Assembly: GCA_028023455.1 (NCBI GenBank)
Contig: JAQFVV010006312.1
Location: 560,001-624,000, forward strand
Direction of reading: 5' to 3'
Length of the DNA stretch: 64,000 nt
Origin: Epiperipatus broadwayi
Lineage: Eukaryota; Onychophora; Udeonychophora; Euonychophora; Peripatidae
The translations under genes and the position numbers were made by a program. Positions 49,520-58,222 of the stretch are shown here, in pieces. Within the stretch, counting starts at the first letter, position 1. Every line of letters begins with the position of its first letter. The notes under the pieces were generated by a model. That model ran no database searches and was not told the origin of the DNA. It worked only from the letters and a program-made list of their open reading frames with translations.

Positions 49520-50802
49520 AACTTTATCTCCGATTTTAAATTCATAAATACATTTTTTTTATTTTGACTTCTATTATTTGCCATTTTAACAAGTTGTTTA
49601 TGAGCTTGTAAAATATCATTTTCTCCATTTATTTTGGGTTTATTAATAATAGGTTTATATTTTTTAAATAATATAGGTATAATTTGATGAAAGTGTAGTC
49701 GGATGGGTGAGAATCCTGTAGATTCATTTAAACTCCAATTGATATAGTCTACTACACGTTTTGTCTGCTTTACCCAACCCTTGTGCTCCTCTTCTAAATA
49801 GGTCCTAAACAAACGTCCAAGCTCCCGCATAATACGTTCACATGGATTTGATTGTGGATTCCTAATAGAGATTAGCACATGTTTTATTTTTGATATGTCT
49901 ACCCATTTCTTCCATTCCCTAGATAGAAAAGGTGTACCATGATCAGTTAGTATGGTTTTTGGTTTTCCTATCATTGGAAATTGGAGAGTACTCAATACTT
50001 TGATTGTATGTTTAGTATTGGCTTGGGGTATCGGGTAAGCAGCAACATATTTGGAAAAGAGATCATAAGTGACTAATAAATATTTTTGTTTGTTAAATGG
50101 AGGCAAAGGCCTATAATAGTCAATTGCTAAGATCTCATTTGGTCTTTCTGGAATGATAGAATTAATTGAATTAATATAATTTTGGTTTACTGATTTAGCT
50201 CTTAAGCAAATTAGACAATCTTGGAGTGATTTCAAGATGTCTTTATACATTTTTGGCCAGTAAAACCAATTCTTTAGGGTGTGTTCTGTCTTATGAGCAC
50301 CATAATGCCCGTATAGACAGTGTACGTATTTTATGAGTGGGTCACGTAAAGACTTTGGTATTATTGTCCTCCACTCATCAACGTTATCATTCACTTTATA
50401 TAGTAAGACCTGTTGTTCTAATTTAAAATGGTTAAGATCTTTAGGTGCATCCAAAACTTCCTCCCCTAATAAAACTTTTATAATTGGGTTTAATTCTGGG
50501 TCATTAAATTGTATTTCTTGTAAGTTTCCCAACTCGTTCTCTACATTACTATCAGCCATCACATTGACATTTGTAATGTAGGCGTTGTCTACCATCAAAT
50601 GATTTTGTTCTGACCTACATGGATTTCGACTAAGCACATCAGCCACGATATTCTCGGATCCTTTGCAATAATGCACAGTGTAATTAAATTCCTGTAGTAG
50701 TAAACTCCATCTAACTAGACGACTATTAGTCAGATAACTATGATTCAGGAATTCAAGGCTTTTGTGATCAGTGATCACTATCACCTCTGATCCGAGTAGC
50801 AT
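49516..50802 (-). pseudogene. Gypsy pol: end of RNase H and integrase
   Basis: A 428-aa frame. Residues 1-65 are the end of RNase H (VITDHKSLEFLN, LSRNP). Residues 161-199 are the zinc-binding HHCC module (H161 or H166, H170, C196, C199). The catalytic core follows with D228 in AIDYYRP, D287 in LTDHGTPF and E322 in NPCERIM, a D,D-34-E spacing close to the usual D,D35E. All catalytic residues are present. The integrase joins the cDNA to the target. The frame ends early at a T8 run (49553-49560 on the + strand), after which the C-terminal segment lies in another frame. Marked pseudogene only because pol is not one frame here. Confidence 0.9.
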
Positions 50803-51398
50803 TTGTCGAAATTTTGGAAAGCCCAGACTATTGCTAGTGCTTCCTTCTCTGTAACCGTGTAATTTATTTCTGGACCTTTCAAGAGCCGGCTTATAAAGTA
50901 GAGGACACCTGGTTGGCCATCCTCTTGGATTTGGGACAGTGTTACCCCTAATCCAAAACCACTACTATCTGTTTGAACAATGAATGGTTTATTAAAATCA
51001 GGGAAAGCTAACATAGTTAACTTTAAAAACCCTGTTTTAATATTCTCAAATGCACGGTCTTGTTCTTCAGTCCATTTCCAACGTTCATCTTTTCTAATCA
51101 ATTTTAGCAACGGTTCCATGTGGTCTGAGAACTTCTGATAGAAACGGTTGTAAAAATTACATAGACCTAAAAATGATCTAATTTGTTTTCGGGTAGATGG
51201 TTTAGGAAAGTTTTGAATGGCAGAGATCTTCTCTGGATGAGGTCTTATCCCATTGCAACCAACAATATGACCTAAGAAGACTACTTGGTTGGAAACTAAA
51301 GTACTCTTCTTGAAGTTAATTTTTATACCTTTCAGAAAACACTCTTTAAAAAAATATAGATAAATGTTGAAGGTGTTCTTCAACTGTGGTGGATGCAA
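50781..51398 (-). pseudogene. Gypsy pol: RT thumb/connection and RNase H
   Basis: A 205-aa frame. It has FLGHIVGCNGIRPHPEKI and RSFLGLCNFYNRFYQKFS, the invariant RT-connection blocks of Gypsy elements. The RNase H follows with VQTDSSGFGLG (first Asp) and YTVTEKEALAIVWAFQNF (catalytic Glu). The remaining RNase H Asp lies in the next frame (TDHKS). The start of this ORF is artificial: the RT enters from the upstream frame at an A7 run (51348-51354), and the frame leaves again near the T4 run at 50812-50815. Confidence 0.9.
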
Positions 51399-52581
51399 TA
51401 ATTACATCATCCACATAAATAATTATGATTTGTTTTACCTCAGGAGATAAAGTCTTATCTAAACATCTGATTAGACCTGCACCACTATTTATCAATCCAA
51501 ATGGCATCCTATTAAATTGGTATGTAAAACCCTCATAACGGAAAGCAGTATATTGGCGATCTTCTGGATGAAGTTCAATCTGCCAATAGCTGGAGGTTAA
51601 ATCGAAAGTAGAAAATACCTTCTTATTTCCAAATTTCATGAATAAGTCATGTATGGGCGGTGGTATATTTCTGTCTGGGACAGTAATTTTGTTTAGTTGT
51701 CTAGCATCCAAACAAAATCTCATCGACCCATCTTTCTTCTTCACAGTTACTACTGGATTACAGTAAGGTGAAGAGCATTTGGAAATGATTTCCCAATCCA
51801 GCATTTTATTAATTTGCTTAGATATATCTTCCCGATATTGGTATGGAATAGGATATGATTTAGATTGAAATGGTTGATCATGAATTAATCTAATTCTCTG
51901 TTGGAATCCCTTTATCACTCCTGGTATGTCTGAGAAAATAGAATTAAATTCCCTTATAACAAATCGTAATTTTAACATATCATCACTTCCAAGCAAGTTG
52001 GATTCTGCGAGTTTACTCTCTAAAAGTGTTTCTGGAATGCTAGATGTTATAGAGTCAACTTCAATTTGATCATATCTTGGAAGCAATGTCATCTCTAAGA
52101 CTTCATCATTAATTTTAACTGTTTTATTACAGAAATCAATTACACAAGTGTTCAAATGTAGGAAGTCTGCCCCTAAAATAACATTATGAATCAAACCATT
52201 CAAAATTAAAAATACATGATAGAGAGTTGTTTGGCCGATTTTAATCTCAACCCAAATTTGTTTTTGGATTAACTTAGCTTTTCTACTGTTAGCCATGGTA
52301 ACCTGCATAGATTTCAGTGGTAAAATTTTGATATTAGGATTTATTGCTAAAATCTTTTGGTAAAATATCTCTGATATCACAGAAATTTGGCTACCAGGAT
52401 CTAATAATGCCTTAACCAGCAAGCTCTCAAACAAAACTTCTATCATAGGGCAACTTTGTAAAACAAAATTTGGTGTTTTATCTTCCCATGAACACATCAT
52501 GTTAGTGATTTCTCGTGTAAAAGATTGATTCAAGTTCCTCATTGGGTATTTGGTTTCTTGAGGTGAGGAACATTTCCTCAA
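51346..52581 (-). CDS. pol: Gypsy pol: aspartic protease and reverse transcriptase palm
   Basis: A 411-aa frame lying in -1 relative to gag. The protease active site is LLDPGSQISVIS at residues 59-70, with Pro where most retroelement proteases have Thr or Ser, and the flap-end block is NVILGADFL near 137. The RT follows from about residue 225: SPYCNPVVTVKKKDGSMRFC, FSTFDLTSSYWQIEL (motif A Asp), RMPFGLINSG and IIIYVDDVIIA with YVDD at about 389-392. The frame then stops at an A7 run that splits the RT from its thumb. The protease matures Gag and Pol and the RT copies the element RNA. The first residue is not an AUG, which fits synthesis by frameshifting from gag. Confidence 0.9.
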   Translation of the reverse strand: MRKCSSPQETKYPMRNLNQSFTREITNMMCSWEDKTPNFVLQSCPMIEVLFESLLVKALLDPGSQISVISEIFYQKILAINPNIKILPLKSMQVTMANSRKAKLIQKQIWVEIKIGQTTLYHVFLILNGLIHNVILGADFLHLNTCVIDFCNKTVKINDEVLEMTLLPRYDQIEVDSITSSIPETLLESKLAESNLLGSDDMLKLRFVIREFNSIFSDIPGVIKGFQQRIRLIHDQPFQSKSYPIPYQYREDISKQINKMLDWEIISKCSSPYCNPVVTVKKKDGSMRFCLDARQLNKITVPDRNIPPPIHDLFMKFGNKKVFSTFDLTSSYWQIELHPEDRQYTAFRYEGFTYQFNRMPFGLINSGAGLIRCLDKTLSPEVKQIIIIYVDDVIIASTTVEEHLQHLSIFF

Positions 52582-52589
52582 GTACCCTT

Positions 52590-54641
52590 TTAGTTTGTTT
52601 TATGTGAATCTATAGATATATCTTTACTACATCCCGGTTTTGGGAAATTTCTTGGATTATTAGAAGAAGTTATTTTTACTTTATTTAAATTATCACGATT
52701 TATTTTGGGAGAGGGGTCATAAGGTATATTCCTTTGAGATGTTTTTCCCTTCCAATAATTGGTATTTCTATTATTTTTCCTTCTATTATAAAATATTGTA
52801 TTGATTGAAGCTTCCTCCTTTTTTTTATCAGGTAATCTAATTGATAAATTGGTTTGATTCATATCAATACTATTTAAAAGTTCTACTATTTGTTCTATTT
52901 TTGTTATATTGGTATACAATAATGATTGTTCTATTTTAAGTGGTAAATTTCTTTTTATTATTCTAATCATTTCGCCTTCACTTAAATGATAAGTATTAAG
53001 TGTTCTTAATTTTGTTATTTGACGGCGAAAGAATTTGGTCAAGGTTTCTCCAGGTGTTTGTTTATACTTATCTTGGAATATTTGGTACAATAAAGCCTCT
53101 TGTTTATCTCTATTCCAAAAATTTTTAATTAATAGCTCTTGATATTCCATATAAGTAGATGGAGTTTGTGATAAAGACTCCCACCATATCAAAGCATCTC
53201 CTTGTAAGTGACTATATGCAACGATCACTTTTTCTCCTTCTGATAAACTATGGTTAACAGAAAAATAAAGATTAAGGCTTCTAATATGTTCTATCGGAGA
53301 TTCATTATGAGATCCTTTGAATATTTTTAACCTAACAAATTGGTTAATTGTACTACTTGGTATTGAATGGTTGTATACCTTTTGTTTTTCTAAAACATTC
53401 AACTGAGAAGTTGATGTTTGATTTTGATGATTAATCCTATAAGTATTTAAGTTTAACCCTTCTAATTCAAAATTACTAGGATAATTTTCAACTTCAGGCA
53501 TTATATGATACTGAAAATTTGATCTATCACCAGAGTCAATTACTTGTTGTGGATCTTTTTGAATGACCTCGAAATGATTTTCACCATGATTTTGTTCTTG
53601 ATTATGACCATAAGTATTTACATTATTTTCAACCTGATGCATTTCTATAGTTGGTGTTCTTTTACATATCTGTGTTTCAATAACCAAAAATCTACTATCA
53701 GTTGATTCCTTTATTTTATTTACTCTATTCCAAGTTTCAGTAGTATCTTTCCTTAATTTTTCCAATACATTTTTATCTATATTTGTATTAATTTCTATTG
53801 AATTCATTTTATTTTCTAAAGTTTTAAGTTGATGATCAATAGTCTCCAATACATTATTCTGAGATTCTACCTCATTATTATGTTTAGTAGATAGTTGATC
53901 TATTCTTGCTTGTGTTTGTTGTCTATCTACTTGGATTTCATTCCGTATTTTATTTTGTTCTTCTTTTACTTGATCCCTAAAAATTCCTTGATTTTTATAC
54001 ATTTCATCACATTTAACATTTAATCTATCTATTATGTCACCTTGGAACTCACTAAACCGTTGTTGACATTTTGAATTATTTTCATCAATTTCATTCTTTA
54101 AATCATTTAATGCTTGTTTAATTTCTATGTTATCTTTTTTAACATTATCCACATTTAAATTTAATTGTTGGATTTTTGTAGATAGTTTATTTTCAATTCC
54201 TGTTATTTCAACCTTCAAATCATTTTTTAAACTATCTAATTTTTTACTATTATTATCCAATTTTTGATTCAAATCACTTTTTAAACTATTAATATTATCA
54301 TCCAATTTTTGATTCAAATTATTTTTTAAATCATCTAATTTATTCATAAACATTTGTAACATTTGCTGAATTGTACCAACATTAGATGATTGATTAATCT
54401 CAATTGTAGATGATTGATTTAAACCTTCATCAACTATATTTTGTGTTTGAGGTAACACTTGATCTAAACTCGGTGTTTGTTGAGGGTATTCAATTATGGT
54501 TGTAGAACCCCCAGGTGCTTGTACTAATGATGATTGTTCAATAATAATATTATCATCATTTAGTTCACTTTGCAAATCATCTTGCATTTGACTAGAGCAT
54601 TTAATATCTTTGTTTGAATACATTTTCCCACTTCGCAGCAT
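52590..54641 (-). CDS. gag: Gypsy Gag
   Basis: An intact 683-aa ORF starting with MLRSGKMYSNKD, about 330 nt downstream of the primer-binding site. The N-terminal third is Gln/Asn/Ser-rich. Residues of roughly 85-320 form long heptad-type repeats (LKNNLNQKLDDNINSLKSDL and similar), predicted coiled coil. The capsid-type retrotransposon gag domain lies near 430-600 (FKGSHNESPIEHIRSLNLYF, GDALIWWESL, FRRQITKLRTL). The C-terminus is basic (RRKNNRNTNYWKGKTSQRN) with no CCHC knuckle, so RNA binding may rest on basic residues. The extended coiled coil before the capsid is unusual in length. The stop codon at 52590-52592 overlaps the pol frame by only about ten bases. Confidence 0.93.
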   Translation of the reverse strand: MLRSGKMYSNKDIKCSSQMQDDLQSELNDDNIIIEQSSLVQAPGGSTTIIEYPQQTPSLDQVLPQTQNIVDEGLNQSSTIEINQSSNVGTIQQMLQMFMNKLDDLKNNLNQKLDDNINSLKSDLNQKLDNNSKKLDSLKNDLKVEITGIENKLSTKIQQLNLNVDNVKKDNIEIKQALNDLKNEIDENNSKCQQRFSEFQGDIIDRLNVKCDEMYKNQGIFRDQVKEEQNKIRNEIQVDRQQTQARIDQLSTKHNNEVESQNNVLETIDHQLKTLENKMNSIEINTNIDKNVLEKLRKDTTETWNRVNKIKESTDSRFLVIETQICKRTPTIEMHQVENNVNTYGHNQEQNHGENHFEVIQKDPQQVIDSGDRSNFQYHIMPEVENYPSNFELEGLNLNTYRINHQNQTSTSQLNVLEKQKVYNHSIPSSTINQFVRLKIFKGSHNESPIEHIRSLNLYFSVNHSLSEGEKVIVAYSHLQGDALIWWESLSQTPSTYMEYQELLIKNFWNRDKQEALLYQIFQDKYKQTPGETLTKFFRRQITKLRTLNTYHLSEGEMIRIIKRNLPLKIEQSLLYTNITKIEQIVELLNSIDMNQTNLSIRLPDKKKEEASINTIFYNRRKNNRNTNYWKGKTSQRNIPYDPSPKINRDNLNKVKITSSNNPRNFPKPGCSKDISIDSHKTN

Positions 54642-54973
54642 AACAAATTTTAACTTAATTCAAATATTACTTAAGTGTATATATATTTTTATAACCAAAA
54701 TATTATATCGTAAAGTTCTCTACCACCCCATGCTATTTATATATACTTATGATGTTCTAATAATATATGTGTATATTTTTAAACGTCTATGTCTATATAA
54801 AACTTTATCCCATTCAACTCTTGTTTAAAACATAATTTAATAATTAGTTATTCAAATACTGATCTGTCTAAATCATATTATATATATTACCATTTTTTTT
54901 TTATATTAATCTTGCAATTATAAATACCATATATAATGAATCGAAATTATAGATTCAATGCCTAAAACGTCGC

Positions 54974-55135
54974 ACACCAGATAAAACGCAGTCTACAGGG
55001 TATGAGATTTAATTAATCGAAGCCCTTAACGTTTGGGTCGCCAGATATAACGGGACACCAGATAAAACGCAGTCTACAGGGTATGAGATTTAATTAATCG
55101 AAGCCCTTAACGTTTGGGTCGCCAGATATAACGGG
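54974..55135 (-). repeat. 81-bp tandem duplication of the LTR end and primer-binding leader
   Basis: Two perfect or near-perfect 81-bp units (54974-55054, 55055-55135). Each contains the last bases of the LTR (CCCGTTATA on the minus strand), the TCTGGCGACCC primer-binding segment, and the leader CAAACGTTAAGGGCTTCGA. The element therefore carries two primer-binding sequences in series downstream of the 5' LTR. Confidence 0.9.
55116..55124 (-). promoter_or_regulatory. Primer-binding site, TGGCGACCC
   Basis: On the minus strand TGGCGACCC starts two bases after the 5' LTR end. The TGGCGACC start is shared with Gypsy elements primed by tRNA-Arg such as 412 and mdg1, but the following bases (CAAACG) differ, so the primer tRNA is uncertain. 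A second identical copy lies in the tandem unit at 55035-55043. Confidence 0.7.
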
Positions 55136-57234
55136 ACAGCCTATTTGATAGCCTTAGTTGAGGCATCAAATATAACGGAACGGCATTTAATCATCCCAGT
55201 TGATGTATTAATTGTAATATAATCAATTATATTTAATGTTTAGAAATCATTAACTTAATGCTTCATAGTTAGGTTCGCCAAATATAACAGAATGGATTAT
55301 ATTTAAAATCTAAGTTGGTCTTGTTAAATATAAAGAGATGATTAAATTCCTTAGAAAGAGGATACGCATTTCACTACAATCGGACTTTGGGTCTTCAAGT
55401 AGAATGCTAGAAATGAATCGATGAAATACCAAGTCCATGATTATATATACCTCTATTATGCTAGCTCATTAATCTTTAAATAAGTTTAAATACAATTTAG
55501 ACCAGGACATCCATCTTTCATCCCTCTTTCAGTCACCATTATGCCACGATATTTAAACTCACGGAGAATTTGCAATCAGCTCTTTTCAGGAATAATTTCA
55601 AAAACAAGTTATTTCATATGCCTCTATATAAGCATTAATTATAACTATTATTCATATGACATTTATAATACTAGCATATATATAATATAATTCAATAATG
55701 ATTAGACAAAGAGATCACGTTAACAAATCAATATTTAATAAACAATAAAAAATATAATAGAATAGATAATAAAATATTAATAAATAAATACGGATGAATT
55801 TTATCATTTTAAAAGAATATTAATAAATGATATTTTTTTATTTAATACCCTACGATAAAACTCAATACTATAATAAACTTTCAAAAATTAAAGAAAATAG
55901 CTTAAATTAACAGATATATAAAAACAATATCTGGGTTCAAAAATTAATAATTTATGTAACTTATTAATTTATTTACCGTTCTTATTTATATGCTTCACAA
56001 TTACCCATATATAAGTATTATTTGCCATTGTATAACAGATAAACTTACACGTTTACAATATTACGTAGTAAACACAATACAATCCTGTTTAAGATATCTG
56101 TCAAATAATAACTATTTTTTATATCCCTCATCTAATTTAATGAATTATGTTAAGCTTTCAATTAATTATATTTAATAATAAATATAATTTTCCTTTTAAG
56201 ATATATATGATGCGATGCCAAATTTGAAATAAAGATAATAATAATAATAATAAACATATTAAAATAATATAAGCATTATTATAATATATGTAAATAAATA
56301 ATAAAGGAAACTTAGTTATAAGAGAGTTGAGAGTAGATATTGAAGTCTATAGTTCATCATCCCAATGAAGATCTCTTACTGAAGCATATCACCAATCCAT
56401 TTGTACAATGATGATTCCATTTATCCTTAAACGATAAACTGTTAATATCATCCAATGACCGGATTAATGTGAAATAAAATAAATATTCTTCGAATGTAGA
56501 TGTTCTTAATCTTCATTTCTCTATTATCACTAGACGTTCTATATATTCAATATTTCAAAATATTTTAAAATAGCATGCAAGGTTGGTTTCGAAACCTTTT
56601 ACGATATAATGAGTGTACTACTCAGTGCACATTGTTTTATCCTTAATATATATAATTATCTTAAATTTATATATATCCGAAGAATAATGGAAGAGTTAAA
56701 ACAACGTAGTTTCAAAACTTAAACAGACGTTCTTTTCCTTTATATTGCTATTCCTTTAAGATTAAGTAGAAAATTAAATATATTTTCCTTGCAGACTTTG
56801 AATCCACAAATTATTTTAATTTGAAAAAGTTAATATTTAAATTCCAATCGCTAAATAGTAGTATTGATAGAAGAAAAATGCTATTTTTAAAGAGAAAAGA
56901 TTTTCTTTTTCTTTCGTTTTTTTTTTTTTTTCAGAGCACGAACGAATCTGCTCGTGTGTTATATAAGTTCATGTTTAATTCAACTATCAATTGTTCCACT
57001 GACATTAAGATTTAATAATAAAATAAAAAAATATATAAGTATTTATTCTTAACTTCAAATCTGGCATTTTACTCAAAAGCTTAAGGTATATATTATTTAA
57101 AACTTAAATGTATATATAAATAGTACATATATGTTACATAATAAAATAGTCAAATAAAAATTTATATTTATAAATAATTTCAAAAGAGATAAAACACGCT
57201 AGACTAATAATAACAACTGTAAGTTACTATTATA
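55127..57234 (-). repeat. 5' LTR of the Gypsy element
   Basis: 2108 bp, nearly identical to the 3' LTR. It holds the promoter of the element by analogy, but I could not place a TATA box or start site with confidence in such AT-rich sequence. Differences include an 8-bp CAGATAAA insertion near 56035, an extra T at 56379, and A to G at about 56432. Confidence 0.93.
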
Positions 57235-57238
57235 ATAT

Positions 57239-57707
57239 ATATATATATTCTACAATTAGATATATTTAATAGTAAATAATCATAATATATGTAATTGAAT
57301 CGAAGCAACTGTACCTCCCACTGAATTATTTAAACATCAACAAACTATAAAAAGACAATGTTATCACTGTCTTTTAACTCTATTGATACATAAGTCTAGT
57401 TTATTGACATTTAAACAAGAGAGTGAATTAATTCTATTTTAATTTTTGTACACAATAAGTAATCTGAGATCATTACCTAAATATTCAGAGGTTCAAGACA
57501 GAGCCCTAGTTTTAACAATCTCTAAATATCAATTGAAGTCAGTTTAATAAATGTAATAGTGAATAATCATAACTTAACTATATGTAATTGAAATTGAAGT
57601 GTTAAAATTTTAGAAAAATTTGAAATTGTCATTTTAAATTTTGTACACATACCTTGAATACTATTTCATTCTTTATGAATTTAGAAAATAAACCAATATA
57701 TATATAT
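57239..57707. other. AT-rich flank of the Gypsy insertion
   Basis: It begins with a TA repeat that also forms the insertion site. Nothing else recognised. Confidence 0.5.
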
Positions 57708-58222
57708 TGTAACCTCGCTAGAATGAGATGGGAGTATGAGAAAGAGAAAAGAGAGAGAGAAAGAGAAAATGCTAATAATGAAATGAGAGAGGGGCGTGAG
57801 AAAGAAGAAAGAGAAGAAAATGCTAATAATGAAATGAGAGAGGGGTGTGAGAAAGAAAGAAGAGAAAGAGAAATATAATACTAATAATGAAATGGAGATA
57901 ATGATAATGGTAAGGATAAATAATGGAAAAGAAAAGAATTGAGGAGGAAAAGAAATGGGGAAAAGTAATAGAAATGATATATGTAATGGAGAGAGAAAAG
58001 AAATGAGATGATTGAAAGATATGAAAAAGAGATAGAAGAAGATGGAATAAAGGAGAGGGAAATGAAATGAGATGATAGAAGAAACTCTTAACGAATGTTT
58101 TAAATGGCTGAGATGATAGAAAGATATGAGAAATGACATGAAAAGAAATGGAATAAAATTGAAATGAAATGAAATAAAATATAAATGAGAGACTCTAAAC
58201 GACTCGGCTCAGTGGGGTTACA
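57708..58222 (+). repeat. GA-rich block with TGTAACC...GGTTACA ends (possible solo LTR)
   Basis: The ends TGTAACCTCGCTAG and CTCAGTGGGGTTACA form an imperfect inverted repeat beginning TG and ending CA, as LTRs do. The interior is almost pure purine on the + strand and contains an internal repeat of about 57 bp (AATGCTAATAATGAAATGAG then GAGGGGCGTGAG or GAGGGGTGTGAG). The flanks ATAT and ATAA do not match fully. The ORFs here (+ 57654-57878, - 57681-58139) are simple-sequence artefacts. Confidence 0.45.

Larger units (their letters stand above)
46676..57234 (-). mobile_element. Near full-length young Ty3/Gypsy LTR retrotransposon
   Basis: A 10.6-kb element on the minus strand. The 5' LTR is at 55127-57234, followed by the primer-binding site, gag, a protease-RT-RNase H-integrase pol, the polypurine tract, and the 3' LTR at 46676-48775. 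The flanking ATAT at 46672-46675 and 57235-57238 is a candidate 4-bp target duplication, though it lies in TA-rich DNA. By eye the LTRs differ by about three substitutions and three short indels over 2.1 kb, which indicates a recent insertion. There is no env-like ORF between integrase and the 3' LTR. Gag is intact; pol is broken three times in homopolymers. Confidence 0.93.

Noticed and set aside
50333-50581. 82-aa + strand ORF
   Set aside because: It is antisense to Gypsy pol.
57654-58139. Glu/Arg-rich + ORF and Ser/Phe-rich minus ORF
   Set aside because: Both are translations of a simple GA-rich repeat.
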